A stretch of 52,012 nucleotides of DNA from Bacillota bacterium (GTDB taxonomy: Bacteria > Bacillota > Clostridia > Christensenellales > Aristaeellaceae), in assembly GCA_023395615.1 (NCBI GenBank), contig JAEWYP010000051.1, forward strand, positions 1 to 52,012. Direction: 5' to 3'. The notes under the pieces were generated by a model. The model was given only the letters and a program-made list of their open reading frames with translations, was not told the origin of the DNA and ran no database searches. Numbering within the stretch: position 1 is the stretch's first letter; every line of letters starts with the position of its first letter. A program made the translations under genes and the position numbers. Below are positions 7,498 through 16,116 of this stretch, in pieces.

Positions 7498-8688
7498 ATG
7501 AAAAAGATGTTGGCGATTCTGTTAAGCTTCGCGCTGGTACTGAGTGTGACCGCGGCGCTTGGCGAACCCGTAACGATCAAGTTTGCCGCGCAGGCAGACC
7601 CGACCCCGGCTACACAGGCGGTTGTGGATGCGTTTAACGCCTCCCAGAGCGACTACAAAGTCGAGTGGGTAGACATGACAAACGATTCCGGAGCAATGCG
7701 CGAGCAGCTGACGACCTCGTTGAAGGCGGGCAGCAGCGATTATGACGTGATCTCGATGGACGTGGTGTGGGCCGGTGAATTCGCGGCTTCCGGCTATATC
7801 CAGCCGCTGGACATGATGCTGGAAGATGCGGGTCTGAACGTTGCGGATTATAACGCGGGCTCCATGGCGTCCGGCAACTACAACGGTAAACAGTATGTAC
7901 TGCCGTTCTTCCCGGACCTTGGACTGCTCTACTTCCGCACCGATATCGTGAGCAAGGACGACGCGGATAAGCTGGTCGCCGGCAAGTACATCTGGGACGA
8001 TCTGCTGGCCATGGCGGAGAAATACGCCGGACAGGGCGGTACCACCACGGGGATCGTGTTCCAGTCGTCGCTGTACGAAGGCCTCGTCTGCAACGCCAAT
8101 GAGTTTACCTCGAACTGGAAGGACATCAAGGGCGGTCTGGAAACGATGAAGAAGTTCACCACCTCCAAAGCCGTACCGGAGAATATCCTGAATTACACCG
8201 AAGGCGAAACCGCCAACAGCTTCATCAAGGGCGAGAGCGTATTCGCCCGCAACTGGCCGTATATGTGGGGCTCCATCAAGAGCGACGGAACCATCAAGAA
8301 CGATCAGGTCGCGGTTGCGCCCCTGCCGGGCGGCTCCACCGTGGGCGGCTGGATTCTGGGCATCAACAAGAACAGCAAGAACCCCGAAGGCGCGTTTGCC
8401 TTTATGAAGTTCCTTAACAGTGAAGAAGGTCAGGTCATCATGAGCGAAAAGGGCGGCTATCTGCCGGGCCTGAACAAGATGCTGACCGACGAGCGGATCC
8501 TGAAGGCTGACGAGCGCCTGAGCATGGTCGGCTTCCAGAATGCGCTGAAAACCACCATCGCGCGACCTGTGAGCGCGGAATACTCCAAGGTTTCCGACGC
8601 TCTGCAGCAGGCGATCTACCCGTATCTGAGCGGCAGTGCCGAGTTGGATGCGACCGTTACGGCCGTTGAAGCTGCTCTGGCGCAGTAA
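7498..8688 (+). CDS. Sugar ABC transporter substrate-binding protein
   Basis: A 396-residue extracellular solute-binding protein of family 1 (MalE/ThuE-like), delivering an oligosaccharide to the two permeases encoded downstream. Signal peptide at 1-21 (Lys-Lys, hydrophobic core LAILLSFALVLSVTAA) without a lipobox Cys. The mature protein starts near EPVTIKFAAQ and carries typical family stretches such as YDVISMDVVWAGEFAASGYI, LPFFPDLGLLYFRTD, FARNWPYMW and GGWILGINK. The neighbouring GH65 phosphorylase suggests trehalose, maltose or kojibiose as ligand (inference). A GC-rich hairpin follows the stop codon. Confidence 0.93.
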   Translation: MKKMLAILLSFALVLSVTAALGEPVTIKFAAQADPTPATQAVVDAFNASQSDYKVEWVDMTNDSGAMREQLTTSLKAGSSDYDVISMDVVWAGEFAASGYIQPLDMMLEDAGLNVADYNAGSMASGNYNGKQYVLPFFPDLGLLYFRTDIVSKDDADKLVAGKYIWDDLLAMAEKYAGQGGTTTGIVFQSSLYEGLVCNANEFTSNWKDIKGGLETMKKFTTSKAVPENILNYTEGETANSFIKGESVFARNWPYMWGSIKSDGTIKNDQVAVAPLPGGSTVGGWILGINKNSKNPEGAFAFMKFLNSEEGQVIMSEKGGYLPGLNKMLTDERILKADERLSMVGFQNALKTTIARPVSAEYSKVSDALQQAIYPYLSGSAELDATVTAVEAALAQ

Positions 8689-8700
8689 ACAGGACGCGAC

Positions 8701-8735
8701 CGGGCCGTCGGGCGCAGGTGAGCGCCCGGCGGCCC
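8701..8735 (+). other. Intercistronic hairpin after the binding-protein gene
   Basis: GGGCCG/CGGCCC and CGGGCGC/GCGCCCG arms form a long GC hairpin with a short loop and no T-run. Such structures between a binding-protein gene and its permeases (as in malE-malF) stabilise the upstream mRNA or partly terminate transcription, giving more binding protein than permease. Confidence 0.7.
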
Positions 8736-8767
8736 TTCCCGTATCGGAACGTCGGAGGTACAGGCTT

Positions 8768-9970
8768 ATGCAGCGAAGGATGACGTGGAAGGAATTCTTA
8801 TTTATACTGCCGTTGCTTTTGCTGGTGTCGGTGTTTTCGTTATACCCGATCGTTTCGTCGTTCGTGTATACGCTTTTCGACTACCAGACGAATAAACAGG
8901 ATAAAAACGCGCTCTATACCGGGGCGATGCTGAACGCCTCGCTGTATACGGAGGATTGCGATTACCTTGCGTATTATCTGGGTAAGGACGAGGCTGCCGT
9001 GGACGCGACGGATCAGCAGATGCTGACCAACCTGAAGCAGACTTTCACCGACCAGAAAACGCTGTACGGAAACGCTGAAAAAACGATCACGCTTTCAGCC
9101 GGTACCGGAAACGATATTACCGCCCTGCTGGCACAAACGCGGCAGACGATTAACACACTGGCGCAGAAGTATCCGGATCTGCGCATCGTAACCAAAGGGC
9201 CGCAACTGCTGGACGAGATGCAGACCTGTTTGATTACCAGTAATTATATCGGTTTTAATAATTATACGCGCCTGTTTCAGGATGCCCGTTTCGGGCAGGC
9301 AACAGGCAATACATTTGTATTTACCCTGATCTCCGTTTCGGTGGAGCTGGTACTGGGCATGGCGCTTGCGCTGGTGATGAACAAAGCGATGCGCGGCATC
9401 GGGCTGGTGCGCACAACCGCGCTGATTCCGTGGGCGATCCCCACGGCGGTATCGGCGCTGATCTGGTGCTACCTGTACGATGGCACCAGCGGCGTGGTCG
9501 CCATGATTTTCACCAGACTGGGCATCATTGCTTCGCCGCAACTGCTGCTGACCACCGCCGGGGGCACGATGTTCAGCGCGATCCTGGCGGATGTGTGGAA
9601 GACGACGCCTTATATGGCATTGCTTCTGCTGGCAGGGTTGCAGGTGATCGATCAGGGGCTGTATGAGTCTTCCGCCATTGATGGCGCAAGCGCGGTAAAA
9701 ACGTTCACCCGGATTACCCTGCCGCTGTTGAAACCCAGTATGCTGGTGGCGCTGCTTTTCCGCACGCTGGACGCTTTCCGCGTATACGACCTGATCGCGG
9801 TGCTTACGAAAGGTACGCCGGAAACCCTGTCCATATACGCCTACAAAATGATGATTGGGCAAAGCAACTACGGATACGGTTCGGTGATTGTGGTGGCAAT
9901 GTTTGCGCTGGTGGCGCTGATTGCCTTTGTGTATGTGAAAATCCTCGGCGCGGAACTGATTCACGAATAA
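8768..9970 (+). CDS. Sugar ABC transporter permease (MalF-like)
   Basis: A 400-residue inner permease of the MalF/ThuF class. Start ATG at 8768 is chosen for GGAGGT 8 nt upstream; the open frame extends further but without a ribosome binding site. TM1 is at about 12-32. It is followed by an unusually long hydrophilic segment of about 130 residues (about 40-160), likely outside the cell, comparable with the P2 loop of MalF. Five more membrane segments follow. The EAA loop that docks on the ATPase reads ESSAIDGASAVKTFTRITLP. Partner of the next gene. Confidence 0.93.
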   Translation: MQRRMTWKEFLFILPLLLLVSVFSLYPIVSSFVYTLFDYQTNKQDKNALYTGAMLNASLYTEDCDYLAYYLGKDEAAVDATDQQMLTNLKQTFTDQKTLYGNAEKTITLSAGTGNDITALLAQTRQTINTLAQKYPDLRIVTKGPQLLDEMQTCLITSNYIGFNNYTRLFQDARFGQATGNTFVFTLISVSVELVLGMALALVMNKAMRGIGLVRTTALIPWAIPTAVSALIWCYLYDGTSGVVAMIFTRLGIIASPQLLLTTAGGTMFSAILADVWKTTPYMALLLLAGLQVIDQGLYESSAIDGASAVKTFTRITLPLLKPSMLVALLFRTLDAFRVYDLIAVLTKGTPETLSIYAYKMMIGQSNYGYGSVIVVAMFALVALIAFVYVKILGAELIHE

Positions 9971-9987
9971 GGAAGGGGGAGAGCCAT

Positions 9988-10860
9988 ATGACCGCAATAC
10001 CTGCCAACAAGCGCGATAACCAGACGGTTAGGGAAAGGCGGAAAATCGGTCGGACGTTCATGTGGGTGCTGATCGCCTGCTTTATCTTTATCAACCTCTT
10101 TCCTTTTTTATGGGTGCTGGTAACGTCCTTTAAACCGGGCAGTGAAATTTATGGGGCGGATACGGCCTTTCGGATCGTGGCGGTTCACCCGACGGGCGGT
10201 AACTATGTTACGGTTGTGCAAAAAGGGATACTGCACTCGGTGCTTAACAGCCTGATTGTAAGCGGGATTACGACCGTTTATGTGGTGCTGGTCGCTTCCA
10301 TGTCCGCGTATGTTATCGCGCGGTGCCATTTCCGCGGCAAGACGGCATTGATGTCGTTGATTTTGGGCATCTCGATGTTTCCGCAGATGATTATCGTCGG
10401 CCCGATTTTCAACATGTTCTATCAGTTGAAGATTCTTAATAGTTACTGGGTAACGATGGCGTACTCCAGCATCACCCTGCCGCTGGCGGTATGGATTATG
10501 GTGGCGCATTTTAAACGAATACCGCTTTCCGTGGAGGAAGCAGCCCGTATCGACGGATGCACGCAGTGGCAATCTCTTTGGAAGGTTATTTTCCCCATGG
10601 CTGCGCCCGGTGTGTTCACCACCGCGATCATGACCTTTATCTCCGCCTGGAATGAGTATTTACTGACCCTTACCCTCAATTCCGAGAAGGCATACCAGAC
10701 GGTGCCGGTCGCCATCAACTCACTGCGCACGCAGTTTACCATCCTGTGGGGCGAGATCACGGCAGCAACGGTGATCGTGATCGTTCCCACGCTTGCGATC
10801 GTGCTGCTGTTTCAAAAGCAAATCGTGTCCGGCATCACTTCCGGCGCGGTGAAGGAGTAA
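9988..10860 (+). CDS. Sugar ABC transporter permease (MalG-like)
   Basis: A 290-residue permease with six predicted membrane segments, from FMWVLIACFIFINLFPFLWV near residues 23-45 to the C-terminal segment around 260-280. The EAA motif is EEAARIDGCTQWQSLWKVIFP. It forms the heterodimeric channel with the MalF-like subunit. ATG preceded by GGAAGGGGGAG. No ATP-binding subunit is encoded in this operon, so a shared MsmX/MsmK-type ATPase elsewhere probably powers it (family knowledge). The GH65 gene starts 6 nt after its stop codon. Confidence 0.93.
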   Translation: MTAIPANKRDNQTVRERRKIGRTFMWVLIACFIFINLFPFLWVLVTSFKPGSEIYGADTAFRIVAVHPTGGNYVTVVQKGILHSVLNSLIVSGITTVYVVLVASMSAYVIARCHFRGKTALMSLILGISMFPQMIIVGPIFNMFYQLKILNSYWVTMAYSSITLPLAVWIMVAHFKRIPLSVEEAARIDGCTQWQSLWKVIFPMAAPGVFTTAIMTFISAWNEYLLTLTLNSEKAYQTVPVAINSLRTQFTILWGEITAATVIVIVPTLAIVLLFQKQIVSGITSGAVKE

Positions 10861-10866
10861 TTACCC

Positions 10867-13092
10867 GTGAAGAGAACCCAAACCTGGTCGCGTGATAATT
10901 TTGCGCGCCTGGAAACGCTTTTTCATAACGCAAACGGATACCTTGGGGTGCGAAACGCGCCCGAAGAAGGCGCGGTTGAGGGTGTAGACAGTATCCGCGG
11001 CACCTACCTGAACGCGTTTTACGAAATCAAAGATATTCGCTACGGCGAAAAACTGTACGGTTTTCCGGAAACGCAGCAGGTAATGGTGAACGTACCGGAT
11101 ACGCAGACTGTACGGCTGTGGGCGGAGGGAACAGCTTTCTCCATGTTCGCAGATACGGTGGAAGAACGGCGGCAGACGCTGGATATGGAGGCGGGCGTTA
11201 CCGTGCGTGAGTGCCTGTGGCATAGCGCGCAGGGCACATTGCGGGTGAAAATCACGCGGATGGCATCCTTTCGCCATCCCGGGCTGTTTTGGATGCGGTA
11301 TCGCGTGGAATCGCTGGATTATTCCGGCGGAATTCGCCTGTCTGCCGAGCTGAATGCGGATGTGCGCAACCACGCCGCCGCGAACGATCCGCGTGTGGCT
11401 GCGGAACCGTTGCAATGCCTGACGGTTCGCAACGTCCGTTTTGAAGGCGGAGAAGCCTGCGCAGAGGCGCGTACCCTGCGTTCCGGGCTGACGCTTGCCT
11501 GCCGGACCGCCTATCGATGCCACTGGAAAGCCATACGCACCCATACCGACCTGATGGCGGAAACCGCTTTTTCCGGAATGCTGAAGCCCGGCGAAAGCGT
11601 AGAACTGGAAACGTATGCCTGTTATGCGGACAGTCGCCGGGCGGAAAACCCTGCGCTGGCGGCGCAAGCCGGGCTTGCGGAATGCCTGTCGCTGGGGGCT
11701 GATACGCTGCTTACGGAGCAGCGGGACTATCTGAGCAATTTCTGGCAGAACGCGCGGGTGGAAATTCGCGGTGGAGGCGCGCTGCAGGAAGCGATGGATT
11801 ACGACCTGTACGAGCTGCTGCAATCCACCGGTACGGATGGAGTAAGCAACGTTGCCGCCAAAGGGCTAAGCGGAGAGGGATACGAGGGTCATACTTTCTG
11901 GGACAGCGAAATTTACGTGCTGCCGCTTTTTCTGTGGACAGACCCGGAAAGGGCGAAGCGGATGCTACTGTACCGTTGCGGCATCCTGCCCCGCGCGCGC
12001 GCTAACGCCAGGTCGCTGGGGTTTGCCAAGGGCGCTCTTTTCCCCTGGCGCACCATCGACGGCGACGAATGCTCGGCCTATTTTCCGGCGGGCACGGCGC
12101 AATACCACATCAACGGCGATATTGCCTATGCATTCCTGCAATACTGGGATGCGACCGGGGACGTATCGTTTATGGCGGAGCATGGGGCGGAAGTGCTGGT
12201 GGAAACTGCGCGCTTCTGGCTGGAACTGGGGCACATGGGGGAGGATGGCTTCCGCATCGAATGCGTGACGGGACCGGACGAGTACACCTGCCTTGTGAAT
12301 AACAACTTCTATACCAACGCGACCGCGCAGTATAATCTGCGGGGCGCTGTACGGGTATTAAACGCCCTTGCGGAATGCGGTGCTGACGCGCATGTGCGGG
12401 AAGCGACCGGCGTAAACGACGCGGAACTAAACGATTTTAAGCAGGCTGCCGAACTGATGTACTTTCCACACGACGAAAAGCTTGGGATTAGCGCGCAGGA
12501 TGATTCCTTCCTGCAAAAAGCGGTGTTGGATTTGCACAGCATCCCGAAAGGAAATTATCCGTTGCTGCTGCATTATCACCCGTTGTTTTTATACCGGTAT
12601 CAAGTTTGCAAGCAGGCCGATACGGTGCTGGCCCATCTGCTGTTTCCCGGCACCGCCGACGCCGAAACGGTTCGCAGGAGCTACGAATACTACCTGAAAG
12701 TCACTACGCACGATTCCTCGCTGTCCCTTTGCGTATTCGCTATGGCGGCTGCGCGGCTGGGGCTAAAGGGAGAAGCGGAAAAACTGTTTGCCGAAACGGT
12801 CGATCTGGACTGGGGCGACGCGCACGGCAACACACGGGACGGCTTGCATACGGCCAATATGGGCGGGTCGTACCTGTGCGTGTTGCGGGGCTTCGCGGGG
12901 TTGTCGCTGGATGAAAAGGGCCTTGCCCTGTCGCCCGCGTTGCCTTTAGGCTGGAAGGGGTATTCGTTCCGGCTGCACTATCGCGGAAGTTGCATCGGCG
13001 TAGCGGTGGACGCGCAGGGCACAAGGCTTACTCACATCAGCGGGGAACCCGTTATGCTGCGTTTGAACGGCGAAGCGGTTCGGGTTGGCTGA
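10867..13092 (+). CDS. Glycoside hydrolase family 65 disaccharide phosphorylase
   Basis: A 741-residue cytoplasmic GH65 enzyme (maltose, trehalose, kojibiose or nigerose phosphorylase type) that splits an alpha-glucoside with phosphate to beta-glucose 1-phosphate and glucose. It has the N-terminal beta-sandwich (about 1-260, with NANGYLGVRN near 18-28), the (alpha/alpha)6 catalytic barrel (about 310-680) and the small C-terminal sheet. The catalytic acid is Glu472 in TGPDEYTCLVNNNFYTN. GHTFWDSEIYVLP and the Lys-Gln pair in VCKQAD (about 578-582) are the usual substrate and phosphate contacts. The start is GTG, with GGAG inside the 3' end of the permease gene, so translation is coupled. No beta-phosphoglucomutase is adjacent. 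The exact disaccharide cannot be read from sequence alone. Confidence 0.9.
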   Translation: MKRTQTWSRDNFARLETLFHNANGYLGVRNAPEEGAVEGVDSIRGTYLNAFYEIKDIRYGEKLYGFPETQQVMVNVPDTQTVRLWAEGTAFSMFADTVEERRQTLDMEAGVTVRECLWHSAQGTLRVKITRMASFRHPGLFWMRYRVESLDYSGGIRLSAELNADVRNHAAANDPRVAAEPLQCLTVRNVRFEGGEACAEARTLRSGLTLACRTAYRCHWKAIRTHTDLMAETAFSGMLKPGESVELETYACYADSRRAENPALAAQAGLAECLSLGADTLLTEQRDYLSNFWQNARVEIRGGGALQEAMDYDLYELLQSTGTDGVSNVAAKGLSGEGYEGHTFWDSEIYVLPLFLWTDPERAKRMLLYRCGILPRARANARSLGFAKGALFPWRTIDGDECSAYFPAGTAQYHINGDIAYAFLQYWDATGDVSFMAEHGAEVLVETARFWLELGHMGEDGFRIECVTGPDEYTCLVNNNFYTNATAQYNLRGAVRVLNALAECGADAHVREATGVNDAELNDFKQAAELMYFPHDEKLGISAQDDSFLQKAVLDLHSIPKGNYPLLLHYHPLFLYRYQVCKQADTVLAHLLFPGTADAETVRRSYEYYLKVTTHDSSLSLCVFAMAAARLGLKGEAEKLFAETVDLDWGDAHGNTRDGLHTANMGGSYLCVLRGFAGLSLDEKGLALSPALPLGWKGYSFRLHYRGSCIGVAVDAQGTRLTHISGEPVMLRLNGEAVRVG

Positions 13093-13112
13093 ACATACTG
13101 ACAGATGAAGAA

Positions 13113-13160
13113 AGCGCGGCGATGCTTCTGGATCGGAAGCATCGTCGCGCCGTTTTTTTG
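13113..13160 (+). terminator. Rho-independent terminator of the sugar operon
   Basis: GCGGCGATGCTTC pairs with GAAGCATCGTCGC around a 7-nt loop, followed by CGTTTTTTT. It ends the operon about 20 nt after the GH65 stop codon. Confidence 0.93.
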
Positions 13161-13265
13161 TTTGGTTCGGTTGCAATTTGCGAACGTTTCGGCTGTGACT
13201 ATGGATGGATTTACCGAACATGATGGACTTGGGAAAGATGGAGAAGGCTGACCCTAACCGTTGAG

Positions 13266-14009
13266 TCAGCGGGCCAGCACGCGGCTTAAAAACTCCCGCG
13301 TGCGCGCCTGTTTGGGATTGGTGAACATTTCCTGCGGCGTGCCTTCTTCGGCGATCAGCCCCTGATCCATAAAGATGACGCGGCTGCACACATCCCGCGC
13401 GAAACTCATTTCATGGGTGACGATCAGCATGGTCAAACCGCCGTTGGCCAGATCACGCATCACGCCCAGCACCTCGCCAACCATTTCCGGGTCCAACGCG
13501 CTGGTCGGCTCGTCAAACAGCAGCACCTCCGGCTCCATCGCCAGCGCGCGGGCAATCGCCACGCGCTGTTTCTGGCCGCCGGAAAGCTGCGCCGGGCGGG
13601 CATTACGGTAGGGGTCCATACCGACTTTGGCTAAATAACGCATGGCGTTTTCCGTGGCGGCTTTCCGGTCGCGGTGCAGCACCCGCACCTGCCCGTATAC
13701 GCAGTTTTCCAATGCCGTCATGTTATTAAACAGGTTGAAGGATTGAAAAACCATGCCAATTTTGGCGTGATATTCGGCGCGCTTCCACTGGGTTTCCGCG
13801 TCTTTACCGTGAAAAAGAATCTGCCCGCCGCTGGGCTCTTCCAGAAAGTTGACGCAGCGCAGCAACGTGCTTTTTCCCGACCCGCTGGCCCCGATGATAC
13901 AGGTAACATCCCCCTGCCCGACGGTGAAGGAGATATCCGAAAGCACTACGTGGTCACCGAAACGCTTCATCAGATGGCTGATCTCCAGAACGGGTTTGTT
14001 GTCTGGCAT
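13266..14009 (-). CDS. Amino-acid ABC transporter ATP-binding protein (GlnQ/HisP type)
   Basis: A 247-residue ABC ATPase of the polar amino-acid (PAAT) class. Walker A GASGSGKST is at about 36-44. Other features are MVFQSFNLFNNMTALENC, signature LSGGQKQRVAIARALA, Walker B LLFDEPTSALDPEM and H-loop VTHEM. It is the last gene of a three-gene importer under a lysine riboswitch, so lysine or a related basic amino acid is the probable substrate. Its stop codon lies in a small inverted repeat (GCTGAC/GTCAGC, 13248-13270) that could contribute to 3' end formation. GlnQ-like names only reflect similarity. Confidence 0.93.
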   Translation of the reverse strand: MPDNKPVLEISHLMKRFGDHVVLSDISFTVGQGDVTCIIGASGSGKSTLLRCVNFLEEPSGGQILFHGKDAETQWKRAEYHAKIGMVFQSFNLFNNMTALENCVYGQVRVLHRDRKAATENAMRYLAKVGMDPYRNARPAQLSGGQKQRVAIARALAMEPEVLLFDEPTSALDPEMVGEVLGVMRDLANGGLTMLIVTHEMSFARDVCSRVIFMDQGLIAEEGTPQEMFTNPKQARTREFLSRVLAR

Positions 14010-14012
14010 GGC

Positions 14013-14810
14013 TCAGCCCTCCTCCACATTGGTTTCTGTTACAGTAATCACGCTCTGGCTGTCGCTTTGCGAACCGCAGATGGTATAGGTGTTGCTGCCG
14101 TCCATTTTGCGCTCCACCAACCGGAGCAGGCGCGTAACGGTGAAGGTAAGCACCAGATAAATAACCGCCGTGATGGTGAATACCTCGAAATAGCGCAGGT
14201 AGGTGCCTGCGGCGGATTTGCTCATAAAAAACAGTTCGCTGACCGCAATCACGTTCAGCACGCTGGAATCCTTGATGTTGACGACAAACTCGTTGCCAAT
14301 GGAAGGCATGATGTTGCGCACGGCCTGGGGAAGCACCACACCGACCATGCTCTGCCAGTGGCTCATGCCGATAGCGTGCGCCGCTTCCTTCTGCCCCTTG
14401 TCCACACTGATGATGCCTCCGCGGATAATCTCCGCCATATAAGCGCCGGTATTGATAGATACGATGAAGATCGCCACCATGGGGATCGGAGTGCCACGTC
14501 CGATGATGCCGGCCTGCATGGCGCCGTAGTAAATTACCATTGCCTGCACGATCATTGGCGTGCCGCGGAAAACTTCGATGTAGATGCTCAGCAGCACATT
14601 AAGCACATGCTTGAGCCCCTTCACGGGGGTTGGCATGCGCCGGGTCACCGGGATCGTGCGCAGGATGGCGACCAACAGTCCGATCAGAAAGCCGATGACC
14701 GTGCCGGTCAGCGAGATCAGCAGGGTCATCCCTGTGCCCTGAAGGAACAGGGAACCGTATTTATCCAGCAGGAATCCGACCCAGCCAAAGAACGATGTGG
14801 GCAGTTGCAT
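14013..14810 (-). CDS. Amino-acid ABC transporter permease
   Basis: A 265-residue HisM/GlnP-type permease. Start ATG at 14810 follows GGAGGT by 7 nt; the frame extends 13 codons upstream without support. Membrane segments lie around 18-48, 75-100, 110-135 and 190-225. The PAAT signature ends in the EAA loop GQKEAAHAIGMSHWQSMVGVVLPQ. A single permease gene implies a homodimeric channel. It sits 3 nt before the ATPase gene and after the binding-protein gene, from which it is separated by a hairpin. Confidence 0.92.
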   Translation of the reverse strand: MQLPTSFFGWVGFLLDKYGSLFLQGTGMTLLISLTGTVIGFLIGLLVAILRTIPVTRRMPTPVKGLKHVLNVLLSIYIEVFRGTPMIVQAMVIYYGAMQAGIIGRGTPIPMVAIFIVSINTGAYMAEIIRGGIISVDKGQKEAAHAIGMSHWQSMVGVVLPQAVRNIMPSIGNEFVVNIKDSSVLNVIAVSELFFMSKSAAGTYLRYFEVFTITAVIYLVLTFTVTRLLRLVERKMDGSNTYTICGSQSDSQSVITVTETNVEEG

Positions 14811-14834
14811 GGCAAACCTCCGAAAACAAAGTAC

Positions 14835-14864
14835 GGGGAACGCGCGCAACAGCGCACGTTCCCC
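14835..14864 (-). other. Intercistronic hairpin between binding protein and permease
   Basis: GGGGAACG(C)GCG and CGC(A)CGTTCCCC pair around a short loop. On the minus strand a weak T-containing stretch follows. It probably attenuates or protects the upstream message so the binding protein is made in excess. Confidence 0.6.
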
Positions 14865-14882
14865 AGCGTATGCGAGGGAGAA

Positions 14883-15695
14883 TCAGTTGCCGCTGGCCAG
14901 CGGCTGGCGTGCGGTTGCGTCCAGCATCATCTGGGTGCGGGTCTCCTGATCAATTCCGGCAAGAATCTGGTTGATGGGGGCGACCAGATCACTGCCCTTG
15001 TTCAGCGCGACCGCGACGCTTACATCGGATTCGGAAGCCTGGAAGCCCTGTCCGTCCGCGAACTTCACGTAGGTCAAATCCGGATTGGCGGTGGTGTCGG
15101 CTTCCGCGCCCGGCCGCTCGGCAACGTAGCCGTCAATGGCGCCGCTCCGCAGAGCAACGATCATAGCGGGGAAGGTATCCATTGCGGGCAGCTTATTCAC
15201 CCCGGGGATCTGGTCAATCACTGTGTAATGGAAGGTGTTCAGCTGCGCGGTGATCGAAGCACCGGTGAGGTCGGCCAGTTTGGTGGCAGCGGCGTACGCG
15301 CCGTCTTTCTTTACTACGATAACCAGTTCGCTGGTGTAATAAGCATCGGTAAAATCCAACGTTGCCTTGCGTTCTTCGGTGGGGCTCATTCCGGCGATGA
15401 TCGCGTCGATTGCGCCGCTGGTAACCGCGGGAGGCAGGCCGTCCCATTCGGTTTTAACGATCACAAGGTCTTTCCCCAGCCCTTCGGCGATCTTTTTGGC
15501 AATCTGTACGTCGTAACCGTCGGCATAACCGGCGCCGCCTTCAATGGGTACGGTAAATTCGCTGGGTTCGGCCTGCGTCCAGTTAAAGGGTGCATAATTA
15601 CATTCCATGCCTACGCGCAGCGTGCCTTCCGCCAGAGCGGAGAACGTAAACAGGGAGAGGGTGAGGGCGAGCAGAATCGTGATGAGTTTCTTCAT
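14883..15695 (-). CDS. Amino-acid ABC transporter substrate-binding protein (probable lysine importer)
   Basis: A 270-residue family 3 solute-binding protein. Signal peptide at 1-22 (KKLITILLALTLSLFTFSALA) with an ALA-E cleavage site and no lipobox Cys. Mature features typical of the family are LRVGMECNYAPFNW, GYDVQIAKKIAEGLGKDL, AGMSPTEERKATLDFTDAYY and the ADGQGFQ stretch. First gene of the importer operon; start ATG has GAGG upstream. A lysine riboswitch directly upstream makes lysine, or a lysine-sparing basic amino acid, the likely ligand; this is inferred from regulation, not from the binding residues. Confidence 0.93.
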   Translation of the reverse strand: MKKLITILLALTLSLFTFSALAEGTLRVGMECNYAPFNWTQAEPSEFTVPIEGGAGYADGYDVQIAKKIAEGLGKDLVIVKTEWDGLPPAVTSGAIDAIIAGMSPTEERKATLDFTDAYYTSELVIVVKKDGAYAAATKLADLTGASITAQLNTFHYTVIDQIPGVNKLPAMDTFPAMIVALRSGAIDGYVAERPGAEADTTANPDLTYVKFADGQGFQASESDVSVAVALNKGSDLVAPINQILAGIDQETRTQMMLDATARQPLASGN

Positions 15696-15733
15696 GAATG
15701 GTCAGCCTCCTCTTACATTATCCCACAGGTATG

Positions 15734-15759
15734 AAAAAAGCGAAGGGCTGCGCCTTCGC
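15734..15759 (-). terminator. Riboswitch expression-platform terminator
   Basis: On the minus strand GCGAAGG pairs with CCTTCGC around a 6-nt loop and is followed by TTTTTTC. It lies 36 nt downstream of the lysine aptamer and about 40 nt before the binding-protein start, as expected for a terminator that forms when lysine is bound. Confidence 0.9.
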
Positions 15760-15795
15760 CGTATCCTGCTGCTTATACAAACAGAAGAACCCGAT

Positions 15796-15967
15796 ACGAA
15801 TAGCGCTCCACGGTCGAAACCGTGACAGTCGAAGGGATGTTGTCCCGTCGCCCAACGCCGACCCGCTCGTCTGGGGCCGCGTTTCGGCGATTGACCCTTT
15901 TACCCGCATTCTCTGCCCGACGTGGGGCTCCCGCGGGGTACTCTTGTCAACCGCGCCTCTACTTCGT
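15796..15967 (-). ncRNA. Lysine riboswitch (L box)
   Basis: On the minus strand the aptamer begins in the P1 arm ACGAAGTAG and closes with CTATTCGT, about 172 nt later, the usual size. The conserved L-box blocks are present in order: AGAGGCGCG, then AAGAGTA, GGGTAAAAGGGTC with GCCGAA, then GACTGTCACGG and CCGTGGAGCGCT. A terminator follows. When lysine is plentiful the operon should be shut off. It explains the substrate preference inferred for the transporter downstream. Confidence 0.92.
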
Positions 15968-15995
15968 GTGGATGTTGCCATCCAACTTCTTTTTT

Positions 15996-16023
15996 ATTGT
16001 ACAGCGAAACGTTCTCAAGTCAA
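15996..16023 (-). promoter_or_regulatory. Sigma-A-type promoter of the lysine riboswitch operon
   Basis: Minus strand TTGACT, 16-nt spacer, TACAAT. The first transcribed base would fall a few nucleotides before the GGATGGCAACATCC hairpin that precedes the aptamer. Confidence 0.8.
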
Positions 16024-16086
16024 TACTATCGTAGTAAAAAACACCCAAAGTACAGAAGCAGCCTTTGTTCTTCCTCTGTTCCGCTC

Positions 16087-16116
16087 TTGTCACTCTTTGC
16101 GAAACGATGCTATAAT
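16087..16116 (+). promoter_or_regulatory. Promoter of gltBD
   Basis: TTGTCA, 18-nt spacer, TATAAT, about 85 nt upstream of the gltB start. The leader between them has no obvious hairpin of note; GGAGG lies 7 nt before the ATG. Confidence 0.75.

Noticed and set aside
13674..15734. A 686-codon open frame on the plus strand across the amino-acid importer genes
   Set aside because: It is antisense to three clear ABC genes and the riboswitch leader, His/Gln-rich in the way of shadow frames in GC-rich third positions, with no ribosome binding site or family.
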